Source of the DNA: Galbitalea sp036271795
Lineage (GTDB): Bacteria; Actinomycetota; Actinomycetes; Actinomycetales; Microbacteriaceae
Direction of reading: 5' to 3'
Length of the DNA stretch: 64,000 nt
NCBI GenBank assembly: GCA_036271795.1
Contig: DATAZY010000039.1
Coordinates: 1 to 64,000 of the forward strand
In this document: positions 27,420 to 34,787 of the stretch, piece after piece
Layout: every line of letters begins with the position of its first letter
How positions within the stretch are numbered: the first letter of the stretch is position 1
Position numbers and translations under genes: made by a program
The notes under the pieces: generated by a model
Database searches by the model: none
Told to the model about the DNA's origin: nothing
The model's input: only the letters and a program-made list of their open reading frames with translations

Positions 27420-27427
27420 ACGGTAAA
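27412..27427. promoter_or_regulatory. Candidate ArsR operator over the start codon
   Basis: TTTACC-acac-GGTAAA, a perfect inverted repeat with 6-bp arms, covers the ArsR start at 27419. It fits an autoregulatory operator for the ArsR-SRPBCC pair. Confidence 0.55.
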
Positions 27428-27446
27428 GTATTGCAGACAGGGTGCA

Positions 27447-27495
27447 AAAAACAAAGAAGGGCGGTCGGGCCTTCGGGGGGAAGACTCGACCGCCC
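27447..27495 (-). terminator. Strong intrinsic terminator with U-tract (minus strand)
   Basis: Arms 27459-27467 and 27487-27495 (GGGCGGTCG/CGACCGCCC) with an inner CTTC/GAAG pairing. On the minus strand a T-rich run (TTCTTTGTTTTTTG, 27445-27458) follows. It ends transcripts coming from the 27.5-28.3 kb side before the ArsR promoter. Confidence 0.85.
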
Positions 27496-27538
27496 ACGGC
27501 ACCTAGCCGGTTGGGGGAAGCTAACCTAAGGAGCAGGG

Positions 27539-27739
27539 CTAGTCCGGGTGGACTGCGTATCGGGTGATCGGGATGAACGTCGAACGGTGACGCCCCGGGG
27601 AGTGCGGGAGGAGTTCCCTGAGTTCCGCGCGAAAATCCCTACGCTGGCGAGCACGGCGGCCCACAAGCCCGGTTGCTCCGAGTTCCACCGGACGCACCGC
27701 AGTCACTGGTGGAGCGCTCAACGCCAGATGCGCAGACAT
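27539..27739 (-). CDS. Possible small basic protein (66 aa), unrecognised
   Basis: An open frame starting ATG 4 bases after the DUF3145 stop and ending about 45 bases before a strong terminator on the same strand, so it is transcribed with DUF3145 if that gene reads through. The product is Arg/Pro-rich, without a membrane segment or known motif. A weak AAGG lies about 15 bases upstream. Third-position GC looks moderately high, but the composition is also compatible with non-coding leader or tail. I do not recognise it, and the whole 27496-27743 stretch may simply be an untranslated 3' region. Confidence 0.25.
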   Translation of the reverse strand: MSAHLALSAPPVTAVRPVELGATGLVGRRARQRRDFRAELRELLPHSPGRHRSTFIPITRYAVHPD

Positions 27740-27743
27740 CGGT

Positions 27744-28274
27744 CTAGCCGACCTTGTGAAGCCAGACGACTGCCGAGTCGTCGGTGGCGTGGCGGAATGC
27801 CTCGAGCTCGTCGTCCCAAGCCTGCCCGAGGGCGAGACGCAGTTCGCGATGCAGCTCGAGTGCGTTCGAGCCCGCGGTTTCCATCGCGTAACGGATGCGG
27901 TCCTCAGGGATCACGACGTTGCCGACAGTGTCGGTCTGCGCGAAGAAGATGCCGAGGTCTGGCGTGTGCATCCAGCGGCCGCCGTCGGTTCCTAGCCCGG
28001 CATCCTCGGTGACCTCGTAGCGGAGATGTTCCCAGCCGCGCAGCGCGGATGCCAGGGCCGCGCCGGTTCCCCGCTGGCCCTCCCAGTAGTACTCGGCTCG
28101 TTGCGAGCCACGAAGCACCGGTTGGTCATCCCAGTTGAAGTTCACGCCGCGCTCGAGGGCGCGACCAGCAGCCCATTCGATGTGTGGGCATAGCGCGCGC
28201 GGTGCGGAGTGGATGTACAGAACTCCGCGTGCAACGACGCTGCGTGCGGTTGATGCAGTCACGGTTTTCTCCAT
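27744..28274 (-). CDS. DUF3145 family protein
   Basis: A 176-residue soluble protein of a family essentially confined to actinobacteria. ARGVLYIHSAPRALCPHIEW near residue 15 and GGRWMHTPDLGIFFAQTD near 97 are the conserved parts, along with NALELHRELRLALGQAWDDE. The function is unknown. In several actinobacteria, as I recall, the gene lies close to the fabDHPF cluster, as here. Upstream (28275-28379) I see no clear operator. Confidence 0.88.
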   Translation of the reverse strand: MEKTVTASTARSVVARGVLYIHSAPRALCPHIEWAAGRALERGVNFNWDDQPVLRGSQRAEYYWEGQRGTGAALASALRGWEHLRYEVTEDAGLGTDGGRWMHTPDLGIFFAQTDTVGNVVIPEDRIRYAMETAGSNALELHRELRLALGQAWDDELEAFRHATDDSAVVWLHKVG

Positions 28275-28379
28275 TCGTTCAGGTGCGACTTCCCCATCGA
28301 CCTAATGAACGGATATCCGTGTATTGATTGAATTATTGCCGAAAACCCCACGAAATGACAAGAGTGTCATTCCGGCGTG

Positions 28380-28685
28380 TTATTTCGTGCAGTTGGCCGC
28401 CTGGGCCTCGGACAGCAGTGAGCCCGTTTTTGCGCTCATCACGACGACGGTTCCGTCGGCGTTCTGGACGAACTGGCACGACTCTGCGGGCGTCGACGGT
28501 GCCTGGAAAAGCGCGCCGCCGTCGAGGCTCGATCCGGTTGTGATGCGAGGAGCCGGCATTGTGCTGGTCATCACGCCGGTGAGCGCCGCGCCCCAGGTCG
28601 TGAGGCAGACGCACAAGCCAGCAGCGATGAGCAGCCAGGCGGCAACGTACCGTCGTGCACCGGAATGCGGGGACAACCCATCCAC
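28380..28685 (-). CDS. Small membrane-anchored two-cysteine protein, paralogue A
   Basis: A 101-residue protein not known to me. One membrane helix (about residues 13-35) contains the pattern AAWLLIAAGLC...WG. A Pro/Ser/Thr linker follows, then a small outside domain with Cys70 and Cys99 around VVVMSAKTGSLLS. The same plan occurs in the genes at 28720 and 29674: AAW-x3-A-x3-LC-x6-WG, then C-x(24-28)-C with V-x-G-x-(I/L)S before the last Cys. The start is uncertain: TTG 28676 has better spacing from AAGGGG than GTG 28685. It lies 34 bases after paralogue B, probably in one operon. Confidence 0.7.
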   Translation of the reverse strand: MDGLSPHSGARRYVAAWLLIAAGLCVCLTTWGAALTGVMTSTMPAPRITTGSSLDGGALFQAPSTPAESCQFVQNADGTVVVMSAKTGSLLSEAQAANCTK

Positions 28686-28719
28686 CCCTTCATCTTCTCG
28701 CGATCTACGCCCAATATGT

Positions 28720-29034
28720 TTAGCGGCCCGGGCAACTTGCCCGCGAAATTACTGTGCCGATCTGGGACTCGACAATGACGAAGCTCGGTGCAGGCGAGAT
28801 CTCCGCGCAGAGAGACTGGGGACTCGCGGTGCCATCCGGCGTGTAGTCGGTCACGATGTTTGGCGCGACGGTGGATTGCGGCGCGACGATTCTCGGCGTT
28901 GCCAGGGCCACTGGCCCCAGCTCGCGGCCCAGGCTGACGCCCCACGCTGCGACGACAGTGCAGAGCGCAACCGCGATGAGGAACCAGGCCGCCCTGAAGA
29001 GCCTCGACCGATCCCCCGCTAGTGATCGTCCCAT
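28720..29034 (-). CDS. Small membrane-anchored two-cysteine protein, paralogue B
   Basis: A 104-residue protein. A basic N-terminus (MGRSLAGDRSRLFR) precedes a single helix AAWFLIAVALCTVVAAWG (about residues 15-32). A linker follows, and two cysteines bracket the short outside domain (LCAEISP ... ISRASC). ATG 29034 is preferred over an upstream start at 29109 because GGGAAG lies just before it and the paralogues start at the same point. It is first in a B-A operon and divergent from the padR-like gene, with 94 bases and a palindrome between the starts. No known domain is recognised. Confidence 0.72.
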   Translation of the reverse strand: MGRSLAGDRSRLFRAAWFLIAVALCTVVAAWGVSLGRELGPVALATPRIVAPQSTVAPNIVTDYTPDGTASPQSLCAEISPAPSFVIVESQIGTVISRASCPGR

Positions 29035-29091
29035 TCGCCAATCTTCCCGCGCCTGGCGCGTCGTGCGGGAATTGTTTCGACGCCGGATAAA

Positions 29092-29112
29092 TATGTACTG
29101 CGTAAGCACATA
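29092..29112. promoter_or_regulatory. Candidate PadR operator in the divergent gap
   Basis: TATGTACT-gcgta-AGCACATA is a 21-bp inverted repeat (7 of 8 arm positions match) with the ATGT...ACAT half-sites known for PadR proteins. It lies 17 bases before the padR-like GTG and 58 bases before the divergent paralogue B start. Confidence 0.6.
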
Positions 29113-29128
29113 CCGACCCGGAGGTGGC

Positions 29129-29671
29129 GTGTCCGTTCGACTCAGCCTGCTTGCCCTGCTCGACCAGGGCTCCTGTTATGGCTACCAACTCCGCACGGAG
29201 CTCGATTGGCGTACTGGTTCGTCCGGTCCGATAAACGTGGGCCAGATCTACAACACCCTCGATCGTCTCGAACGCGACAAGTTGGTTCGCAAGACCGGAG
29301 ATAACAACTGCTACGAGATCACAACCCTCGGATCGGCCGAGGTTGCCGGTTGGTTTGAATCGGTGTCGACGTTAGCTGACCTGCCGGCAAAACTCGCTCT
29401 TGCGGCAACGCTCCCTGGAGTCGATGTCGAGGCGATCATTCGGGGCCAGCGCACCAATGCCGACAGGGTAGCGATCGACTCCGACACGCCAAAGGACGCC
29501 GCGGAGCTGGCCGCGGTGATCGTGGCACGAGCAGACACCGCGGCTGCCACCTCCGAGGCCCGGCTGCTCGACGATGTGGAGTCGCTACTGGAGCTCGGGA
29601 TTGCGCCGCGCGCAATTTCCAGCGAGGTTCCGCGCCGCGGACGGCCGAGAAAAGTGCCAGCGGCTCGCTGA
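29129..29671 (+). CDS. PadR-family regulator with AT-hook-like C-terminus
   Basis: A 180-residue regulator. The PadR winged helix runs SVRLSLLALLDQGSCYGYQL (residues 2-21), then GQIYNTLDRLERDKLVRKTG and the wing NNCYEITTLG. The C-terminal half is helical. The last residues, PRRGRPRKVPAAR, contain an AT-hook-like core (RGRPRK). GTG 29129 is chosen because GGAGG lies 4-5 bases before it and the PadR fold begins there; the open frame upstream crosses the opposite-strand paralogue B. It is divergent from paralogues B and A and ends 2 bases from paralogue C, so it probably controls this family. Confidence 0.85.
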   Translation: MSVRLSLLALLDQGSCYGYQLRTELDWRTGSSGPINVGQIYNTLDRLERDKLVRKTGDNNCYEITTLGSAEVAGWFESVSTLADLPAKLALAATLPGVDVEAIIRGQRTNADRVAIDSDTPKDAAELAAVIVARADTAAATSEARLLDDVESLLELGIAPRAISSEVPRRGRPRKVPAAR

Positions 29672-29673
29672 GG

Positions 29674-29991
29674 TTACTGATTCGGGCAGTGCAGCGTGGA
29701 GATCATCTCACCCGTTGGAGTCTCCACCCGAATCGTGGTCGTACCGGGCGAGAGTTCGGTGCAGAGCCAACCGGCACGGCCCGTGTGATCCGTTGTGTAC
29801 ACCGTGATGACGGGTGGCGCAGCCGGAGACGGCGTGCTGTGCGGCAGTGAAATCGCGGAGACGGTGTGCCCCGCGTGATCCAGCGCGGCCGCGATCTGGA
29901 TGCCCCAGAGCGCAATCATCGCGCACAGCGCGGCGGCGAGAACCAGCCAGGCGGCGGTGAACTTCCGCGACGATCGGATGCCTCCTTGCAT
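29674..29991 (-). CDS. Small membrane-anchored two-cysteine protein, paralogue C
   Basis: A 105-residue protein with the same plan as paralogues A and B: basic start, one helix with AAWLVLAAALCAMIALWG (about residues 13-30), Pro-rich linker, then LCTELSP ... EMISTLHC with two cysteines. The start follows GGAGGA with 7-base spacing and lies 15 bases after the PolI-type gene, so the two are probably one transcript. The stop is 2 bases from the convergent padR-like stop. I do not recognise a domain; the cysteines could form a disulfide outside the membrane. Confidence 0.72.
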   Translation of the reverse strand: MQGGIRSSRKFTAAWLVLAAALCAMIALWGIQIAAALDHAGHTVSAISLPHSTPSPAAPPVITVYTTDHTGRAGWLCTELSPGTTTIRVETPTGEMISTLHCPNQ

Positions 29992-30006
29992 GAATCCATC
30001 CTCCGC

Positions 30007-31656
30007 CTATTTCGCCTGCCCGTAGTTATCGACGATGGCGACGGTGAGGGGAAAGTCCACCGGAAGATCGCCGAACAGCAGGCGACCGGCATCCGCCGCC
30101 GCGGCGCGAACCTCGTCGGCAACCGATTCGGCCAGCGCCTCTGGACAGTGCACGACAATCTCGTCGTGCAGGAAAAACACCAGGTGCGGGGCGTTCGTGA
30201 ACCAGACGCCCGGCTGAAGGGCGGTGAGGCGATTGCGCAGGCTGGCCATCCAGCAGAGCGCCCATTCCGCCGCCGTCCCCTGGACGATGAAGTTGCGGGT
30301 GAATCGTCCCCAGCTGCGCGCATAGCTACGCGCGCGATCGGCGGCCGCCGGGGTCGCCTCCTCGCCGTAGGCGCCATCCTGTAGCTCTCGCCAGGTCGCC
30401 CCGGGTGGCGGCGAGCTGCGGCCCAGGCGCGTGCTCACGATTTCGCCGCGTTCGCCGGCCCGGGCGGCATCCTCGACCATCGCAATCGCACGCGGATAGA
30501 CGCGCGCGAGCTGTGGCATCAGCCGGCCGCCGTCGCCCTGGGTCGCACCATACATGGCGGCGAGCAGCGCAACTTTGGCGTGTTCGCGAGTGTCGATAGC
30601 TCCGCTCGCCACGATGCCGGCATAGAGGTCGCCCGCGGCGCCGGCCGCGACCATCTCCCGGTCGCCGGCCATTGCCGCGAGGATGCGCGGCTCAAGCTGG
30701 GCCGCATCTGCGACGACGAGCTTCCAGCTGTCGTCGGCAACGGCCGCGGCGCGGATCTGACGGGGCAGCTGAAGCGCTCCACCGCCGCTGGTTGCCCACC
30801 TCCCGGTCACGACGCCGCCAACAACATAGTCGGGACGAAATCGATTGTCGGCTACCCAGGTGTCGACCCAGTGCCAACCGTTCGCACTTGCGAGCCGGGC
30901 CAGTTTCTTGTACTCGAGCAGTGGCGCGATTGCGGGGTGCTTGATCTTCTTCAGTTCCCATGACCTGGTACTCGTGGCGAGAATTCCGCCCTTCGCCAGC
31001 CCCTTCAGCAGCTCGGCGGGCGAGTCCGGATTGAGGTCCGGAACATCCAGCAGCTTTCTCGTCTGTTCCAGCAGAGTCTCGATCTTCGCCGGTCGTTCTC
31101 CCGCCTTCGGACGCTTCCCCAGCAACTCGACGAGAAGCTGCTCGTGAACATCGGCGCTCCAGGGCATACCGGCAAGACGCATCTCGGCGGCGATGAGCGC
31201 CCCCGCAGACTCCGCCGCCAGCAATCGCTGGATGCGCCCGGAGTCGGTGGATGTCGCGATCGCGTCGCGCTGGATGACCCACTCCTCAAGTGGGTCGACT
31301 TCCGATCCCGGCTCGTCATCGCCCAGGTCGAACAGAGCTCCGTCGGGTTCGCGCTGCTCTCGCGCGGGGCGGTCCCACTCGCCAGGTGCGGCGCGCGCCA
31401 ATTTAGACGCCGCCGTGAGTACGGAGTTTCGCAAGATCGCGTGGCTCAAGCGCAGGTCGACGCAGCGGCCAACCCGAACGCCCGCCGCGAGCAGCGGCGG
31501 GTACCAGGTACCGGTGTCCGCCCACACCCACCGCGGTTCGCTTGCCTCGAGCGTAGTCACCCGATCCGCGAAACCGCGCTCGGCGACCACCTCGGGTTCG
31601 CCGTCGTCGGGAGTAAGAAGGATGCCGCCGGGAGCGAACCCGACCACAATATGCAC
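30007..31656 (-). CDS. PolI-type DNA polymerase with degenerate exonuclease-like N-terminus
   Basis: A 549-residue A-family polymerase, shorter than the roughly 900-residue PolA. Motif A is VVADAAQLEPRILAAMAGD (about residues 310-328; the usual DYSQIELR replaced by DAAQLEPR), motif B is around EHAKVALLAAMYG, and motif C is LHDEIVVHCPEAL near 502. The N-terminal 180 residues correspond to a 3'-5' exonuclease domain but show no clear DEDD residues. Actinobacterial genomes often carry this form, annotated bifunctional 3'-5' exonuclease/DNA polymerase. Its in vivo role is unclear to me. Paralogue C follows 15 bases downstream. Confidence 0.85.
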   Translation of the reverse strand: MHIVVGFAPGGILLTPDDGEPEVVAERGFADRVTTLEASEPRWVWADTGTWYPPLLAAGVRVGRCVDLRLSHAILRNSVLTAASKLARAAPGEWDRPAREQREPDGALFDLGDDEPGSEVDPLEEWVIQRDAIATSTDSGRIQRLLAAESAGALIAAEMRLAGMPWSADVHEQLLVELLGKRPKAGERPAKIETLLEQTRKLLDVPDLNPDSPAELLKGLAKGGILATSTRSWELKKIKHPAIAPLLEYKKLARLASANGWHWVDTWVADNRFRPDYVVGGVVTGRWATSGGGALQLPRQIRAAAVADDSWKLVVADAAQLEPRILAAMAGDREMVAAGAAGDLYAGIVASGAIDTREHAKVALLAAMYGATQGDGGRLMPQLARVYPRAIAMVEDAARAGERGEIVSTRLGRSSPPPGATWRELQDGAYGEEATPAAADRARSYARSWGRFTRNFIVQGTAAEWALCWMASLRNRLTALQPGVWFTNAPHLVFFLHDEIVVHCPEALAESVADEVRAAAADAGRLLFGDLPVDFPLTVAIVDNYGQAK

Positions 31657-31695
31657 AGAGCCAGTCTGCCGCTCGCCTGAGACATCCGCTCCTGA

Positions 31696-32535
31696 CTACT
31701 CCTCGTGCAGGAGCGAGCCGTCCTTCTTGAGCACGTTCTTTTCGCCGGCCTCGATCCGGACCGCGAACCGGTTCTGCTTCGGCGGCAGTGGGCAGTTGAA
31801 GTTGTAGCTAAAGGCACAGGGCGGCAGGATCGCGCGGTTGAAGTCGAGAGTGATCGTGCCGTCCGGATTCGGCGCAACGAACAGGAACCGCCCGACCGAG
31901 TACGTCGTGTCGCCGCTGGTCCCATCGGCGAAGACCAGCTGCAGCGCGCGACCCGCCTTGAACGCGGCCAGGTCGTAATCGACGCCGTCCTTGGTGAAAG
32001 TGATCGAGCCCGGAACGACCTCGTCCCGGGTGGACCCATCGTCCTTAAGGTGCTCGAATCCGATGGTCATCCCGCCGGGAATCTCCTTCCACGACGCCGT
32101 GATAACCCACTCCGGGTTGTACGCGTAGGCGTCAATCGATCCGAATTCCTGGATGCCCTCCGAATTCGCATCCCAGACTCGCAGCGCGTATCCGCCGGCC
32201 TCGCTCGCGATGACAAAGCCGGTGACGGTGTCGCTGAATACGATCTCGCTCGGGTTGGGGTCGTTCTTTCCGCGCACGACCGCAGAACCATCCACCAGAG
32301 CACCGTCGACGACGATTCCGTCGGAGGCCGCGGATGCGACGCGAAGCCCCGACTCCCCCGCTGGCAGCGGCGCCCACACACCAGGCACACCCCAGATCGT
32401 CTGCTCTGAGTCGATCCACTGGGTATTTACCAGTGCGAGACTGCCCTTCGGTTGAACCACCGACAGCTCGCGCCGCTCGTGATAGGTCGCCAGGAGTTCT
32501 TCAGCGCTTGGGGTGCTCGTTGCGGTCTCGGTCAT
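31696..32535 (-). CDS. DUF1684 domain protein
   Basis: A 279-residue protein. The C-terminal motif FNRAILPPCAFSYNFNCPLP followed by PKQNRFAVRIEAGEK is the signature of DUF1684, a beta-rich family of unknown function with a metal- or thiol-like PPCAF...CPLP site. ATG 32535 is chosen over ATG 32544 because GAGG then sits 9 bases upstream. It follows the ECF anti-sigma gene on the same strand with a gap of about 125 bases. No signal peptide is seen. Confidence 0.85.
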   Translation of the reverse strand: MTETATSTPSAEELLATYHERRELSVVQPKGSLALVNTQWIDSEQTIWGVPGVWAPLPAGESGLRVASAASDGIVVDGALVDGSAVVRGKNDPNPSEIVFSDTVTGFVIASEAGGYALRVWDANSEGIQEFGSIDAYAYNPEWVITASWKEIPGGMTIGFEHLKDDGSTRDEVVPGSITFTKDGVDYDLAAFKAGRALQLVFADGTSGDTTYSVGRFLFVAPNPDGTITLDFNRAILPPCAFSYNFNCPLPPKQNRFAVRIEAGEKNVLKKDGSLLHEE

Positions 32536-32659
32536 GCGTCCCATCCTCGTTCAGGTCACTGAACCCAACGACGAGCAACACGAAAATATTGCACAGTTTC
32601 AGTACGGCCCGTCGCTCACCCGAAGAGCGCGGGCCGCACTGATTTCCCTGATCTTCGCC

Positions 32660-33370
32660 CTACAGATTTTCGCGCAGCAGCGTTGTCGTCGATTCGGTTG
32701 GACGGATCTCGACGCTCCTGATGTCCCCGAACGCGATATCGGACGAAGCTGACAGACCCACAGCATGCGGGCCAGTGGAACTCCAGGTGGCCACAATTGA
32801 CTGCGCCCCTGATTTCTTCACGACCACGAGGTCATATGACACGGCAGAGCTGTAGATTCCGGAACCGACCGGATAGCTGCAGGACCAGTCGAAACGAGTG
32901 CCCCACGCCTTGGGCGTTACCGCCATCGAGGCCGTGATCAGGTTTTCGTGCTGGATGGGTGCCATCGCGACCGTCGCGACGGTGGGAGCCTGGCCAGCTG
33001 TGAAGGCAACCCCACCAATCGTGATCAGTGCGACAACCGCGACGGCAGCTCCCAGCATCCCGAACCGAATTCGACGACGCCGGCGAGTGGCAGCAACAGC
33101 GAGTCGCTGGACGAGCCCCGGCGTGTGAACTCCGTCGCGAATGTGATCATCGACGCCGATAGTGACGTCATCGTCGGCGAGGAGCGCGACGGCATCCTCG
33201 GCGGACAGCTTGCTCAGGATCCCAGGAAGACCCGCGAACTCCGCGACCGCTGCCGAACAGTGCGGGCATTTCGCCAGGTGGCGCTCGAACGCGCGGCGAT
33301 CCTCGGAGTCGAGCGCGCCGAGGACGTAGGCGGCATCCCAGTCGCGGAAGCGATCGGTCGTGTCAGTCAC
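32660..33370 (-). CDS. RskA-like membrane anti-sigma factor
   Basis: A 236-residue protein. The N-terminal zinc anti-sigma module reads AFERHLAKCPHCSAAVAEFA (HxxxCxxC, about residues 28-47). One membrane helix (about 103-127, FGMLGAAVAVVALITIGG) is followed by an outside domain of the RskA C-terminal type. It should hold the sigma factor at the membrane until a signal triggers proteolysis. Its start overlaps the sigma stop by 4 bases, coupling their synthesis. The signal is unknown. Confidence 0.92.
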   Translation of the reverse strand: MTDTTDRFRDWDAAYVLGALDSEDRRAFERHLAKCPHCSAAVAEFAGLPGILSKLSAEDAVALLADDDVTIGVDDHIRDGVHTPGLVQRLAVAATRRRRRIRFGMLGAAVAVVALITIGGVAFTAGQAPTVATVAMAPIQHENLITASMAVTPKAWGTRFDWSCSYPVGSGIYSSAVSYDLVVVKKSGAQSIVATWSSTGPHAVGLSASSDIAFGDIRSVEIRPTESTTTLLRENL

Positions 33371-33873
33371 TGGGTTACTCCCCTCTCCTGCAGCGCGATT
33401 CGCATCGCGCGAAGTGCGTAGTGCAGGCGGGACTTTACGGTTCCCTCCGGCAGGTCGTTACGCCGCGCGATCTCCGCGATGGACTGGCCGAGGTAGTACG
33501 CACTGACGACCGCGGTCCGGTGTTCGAGCGAGAGTGACGCGAGCGCATCCGACAGCACCCAGGCGTCGAGAAGGGCATCGGCTCCGTCGGGGGTGCCCGC
33601 GTCCGGCAGGTTGTCGGTGAGGATCTCGCGGGCGTGACGCGCGCTACGGCGATCGTCAATCACGATGTTGCGAACGACCGTGAAGAGCCAGGCCCGAGCC
33701 GATTCATCGCTCTGCTCGAGGATGGCCGGCTTCTTCCACGCCCGCAGCAGAGCCTCCTGCACGACGTCCTGCGCGAAGGTGTAATCGCCGGTCAATCGCA
33801 GGGCGAAGCGCAGCAGAGCGGGGCCGTGGGCATCATGGATCGCCCTCAGCAACTCTGACTGGTCAGTCGCCAT
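33367..33873 (-). CDS. ECF sigma factor (SigK-like)
   Basis: A 168-residue sigma-70 family protein. Region 2 reads RLTGDYTFAQDVVQEALLRA and ARAWLFTVVRNIVIDDRRSA; region 4 reads HRTAVVSAYYLGQSIAEIAR and PEGTVKSRLHYALRAM. It directs RNA polymerase to its own regulon and is held by the next gene's product. ATG 33873 is chosen because GGAGGA lies 7 bases upstream, better than the earlier in-frame start at 33897. It is divergent from the K+ channel gene. Confidence 0.93.
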   Translation of the reverse strand: MATDQSELLRAIHDAHGPALLRFALRLTGDYTFAQDVVQEALLRAWKKPAILEQSDESARAWLFTVVRNIVIDDRRSARHAREILTDNLPDAGTPDGADALLDAWVLSDALASLSLEHRTAVVSAYYLGQSIAEIARRNDLPEGTVKSRLHYALRAMRIALQERGVTQ

Positions 33874-33965
33874 GCTCACTTCCTCCATCCCATACAACGA
33901 AGTCTGCGCGCAATAGGTTCAATCCGGGCACTCTTGCGGTGCATCGCGTGCGGTAGCGTTCCGGC

Positions 33966-34715
33966 ATGACAGAGGTACGCACGGCGCCCAGACGCCCGAC
34001 ACAGGCGCACTGGCGAGCGCTCACGGACATCCCACTCAGTATCGCGGCCGCAGTCTTCCTCGGGGCGTACGCGTGGCAGGTGATTGCGAATCTGCAACCA
34101 CCGGATGACCTCATCACGTCGACGATCATCTGGATCGTGTGGGGCATTTTCGTCGTCGATTTCGTCATCAACCTGATCCTCGCCGAGCGTCGGGTGCGAT
34201 GGTTTTTCACGCACTTTCTCGAATTCCTCATGGTTGCGCTGCCCGCGCTGCGACCGCTCAGGCTGCTGCGACTGGTCACCCTGCTTGCGGTCCTGCAGCG
34301 CGGCGCGGGGCGGGCGCTTCGTGGACGCGTCGTGATCTACGCGGCCGGCGCATCCATCACCATCGTGTTTATCGCCGCTCTTGCCGAGCTGGATGTCGAG
34401 CGCAATGCCATCGGCAGCCACATCCACACGTTCGGTGATGCGCTCTGGTGGGCCTGCGTGACCATCACCTCGGTGGGCTACGGTGACATCGCGCCGGTGA
34501 CCCTGATCGGACGCCTGGTCGCGATCGGGGTGATGATCGCGGGCCTCGCGCTCCTCGGTACCGTCACCGCAACCCTGGCGTCGTTCTTCCTGGATCGCGT
34601 CGAAGACACGACGAAGGAAGAGAGCGACGAAACGCAGGCCGCTATCGCGACCCTCACCTCCGAGATCACGGCACTTCGCGCTGAATTGCGCGCGGTGCCC
34701 GGCAGGAACGCATAG
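33966..34715 (+). CDS. Voltage-gated-type potassium channel protein
   Basis: A 249-residue six-segment-like channel subunit. The selectivity filter TITSVGYGDIAPVTLIGR is at about residues 164-181, between two pore helices. Arg-rich FLEFLMVALPALRPLRLLRL near 80 looks like an S4-type voltage sensor. The last 40 residues form a short cytoplasmic coiled coil. It should assemble as a tetramer conducting K+. The gene stands alone, with 72 bases to the next one. Confidence 0.92.
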   Translation: MTEVRTAPRRPTQAHWRALTDIPLSIAAAVFLGAYAWQVIANLQPPDDLITSTIIWIVWGIFVVDFVINLILAERRVRWFFTHFLEFLMVALPALRPLRLLRLVTLLAVLQRGAGRALRGRVVIYAAGASITIVFIAALAELDVERNAIGSHIHTFGDALWWACVTITSVGYGDIAPVTLIGRLVAIGVMIAGLALLGTVTATLASFFLDRVEDTTKEESDETQAAIATLTSEITALRAELRAVPGRNA

Positions 34716-34787
34716 CTGTCGCGTCGGGAACGGCCTTTCGGTGGGCGCAGAATAAGGAAACGAAATCCTCTTAGGCTCGGAGAAATC

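Noticed and set aside
27521..27535. TTAGGTTAG-like half site resembling a DtxR/IdeR iron box (minus strand)
   Set aside because: Only one half matches the 19-bp consensus, and the stretch lies downstream of DUF3145 rather than before a plausible iron-regulated start.
28856..29128. 91-codon upstream extension of the padR-like gene
   Set aside because: It lies opposite paralogue B, precedes the PadR fold, and GTG 29129 has a GGAGG site.
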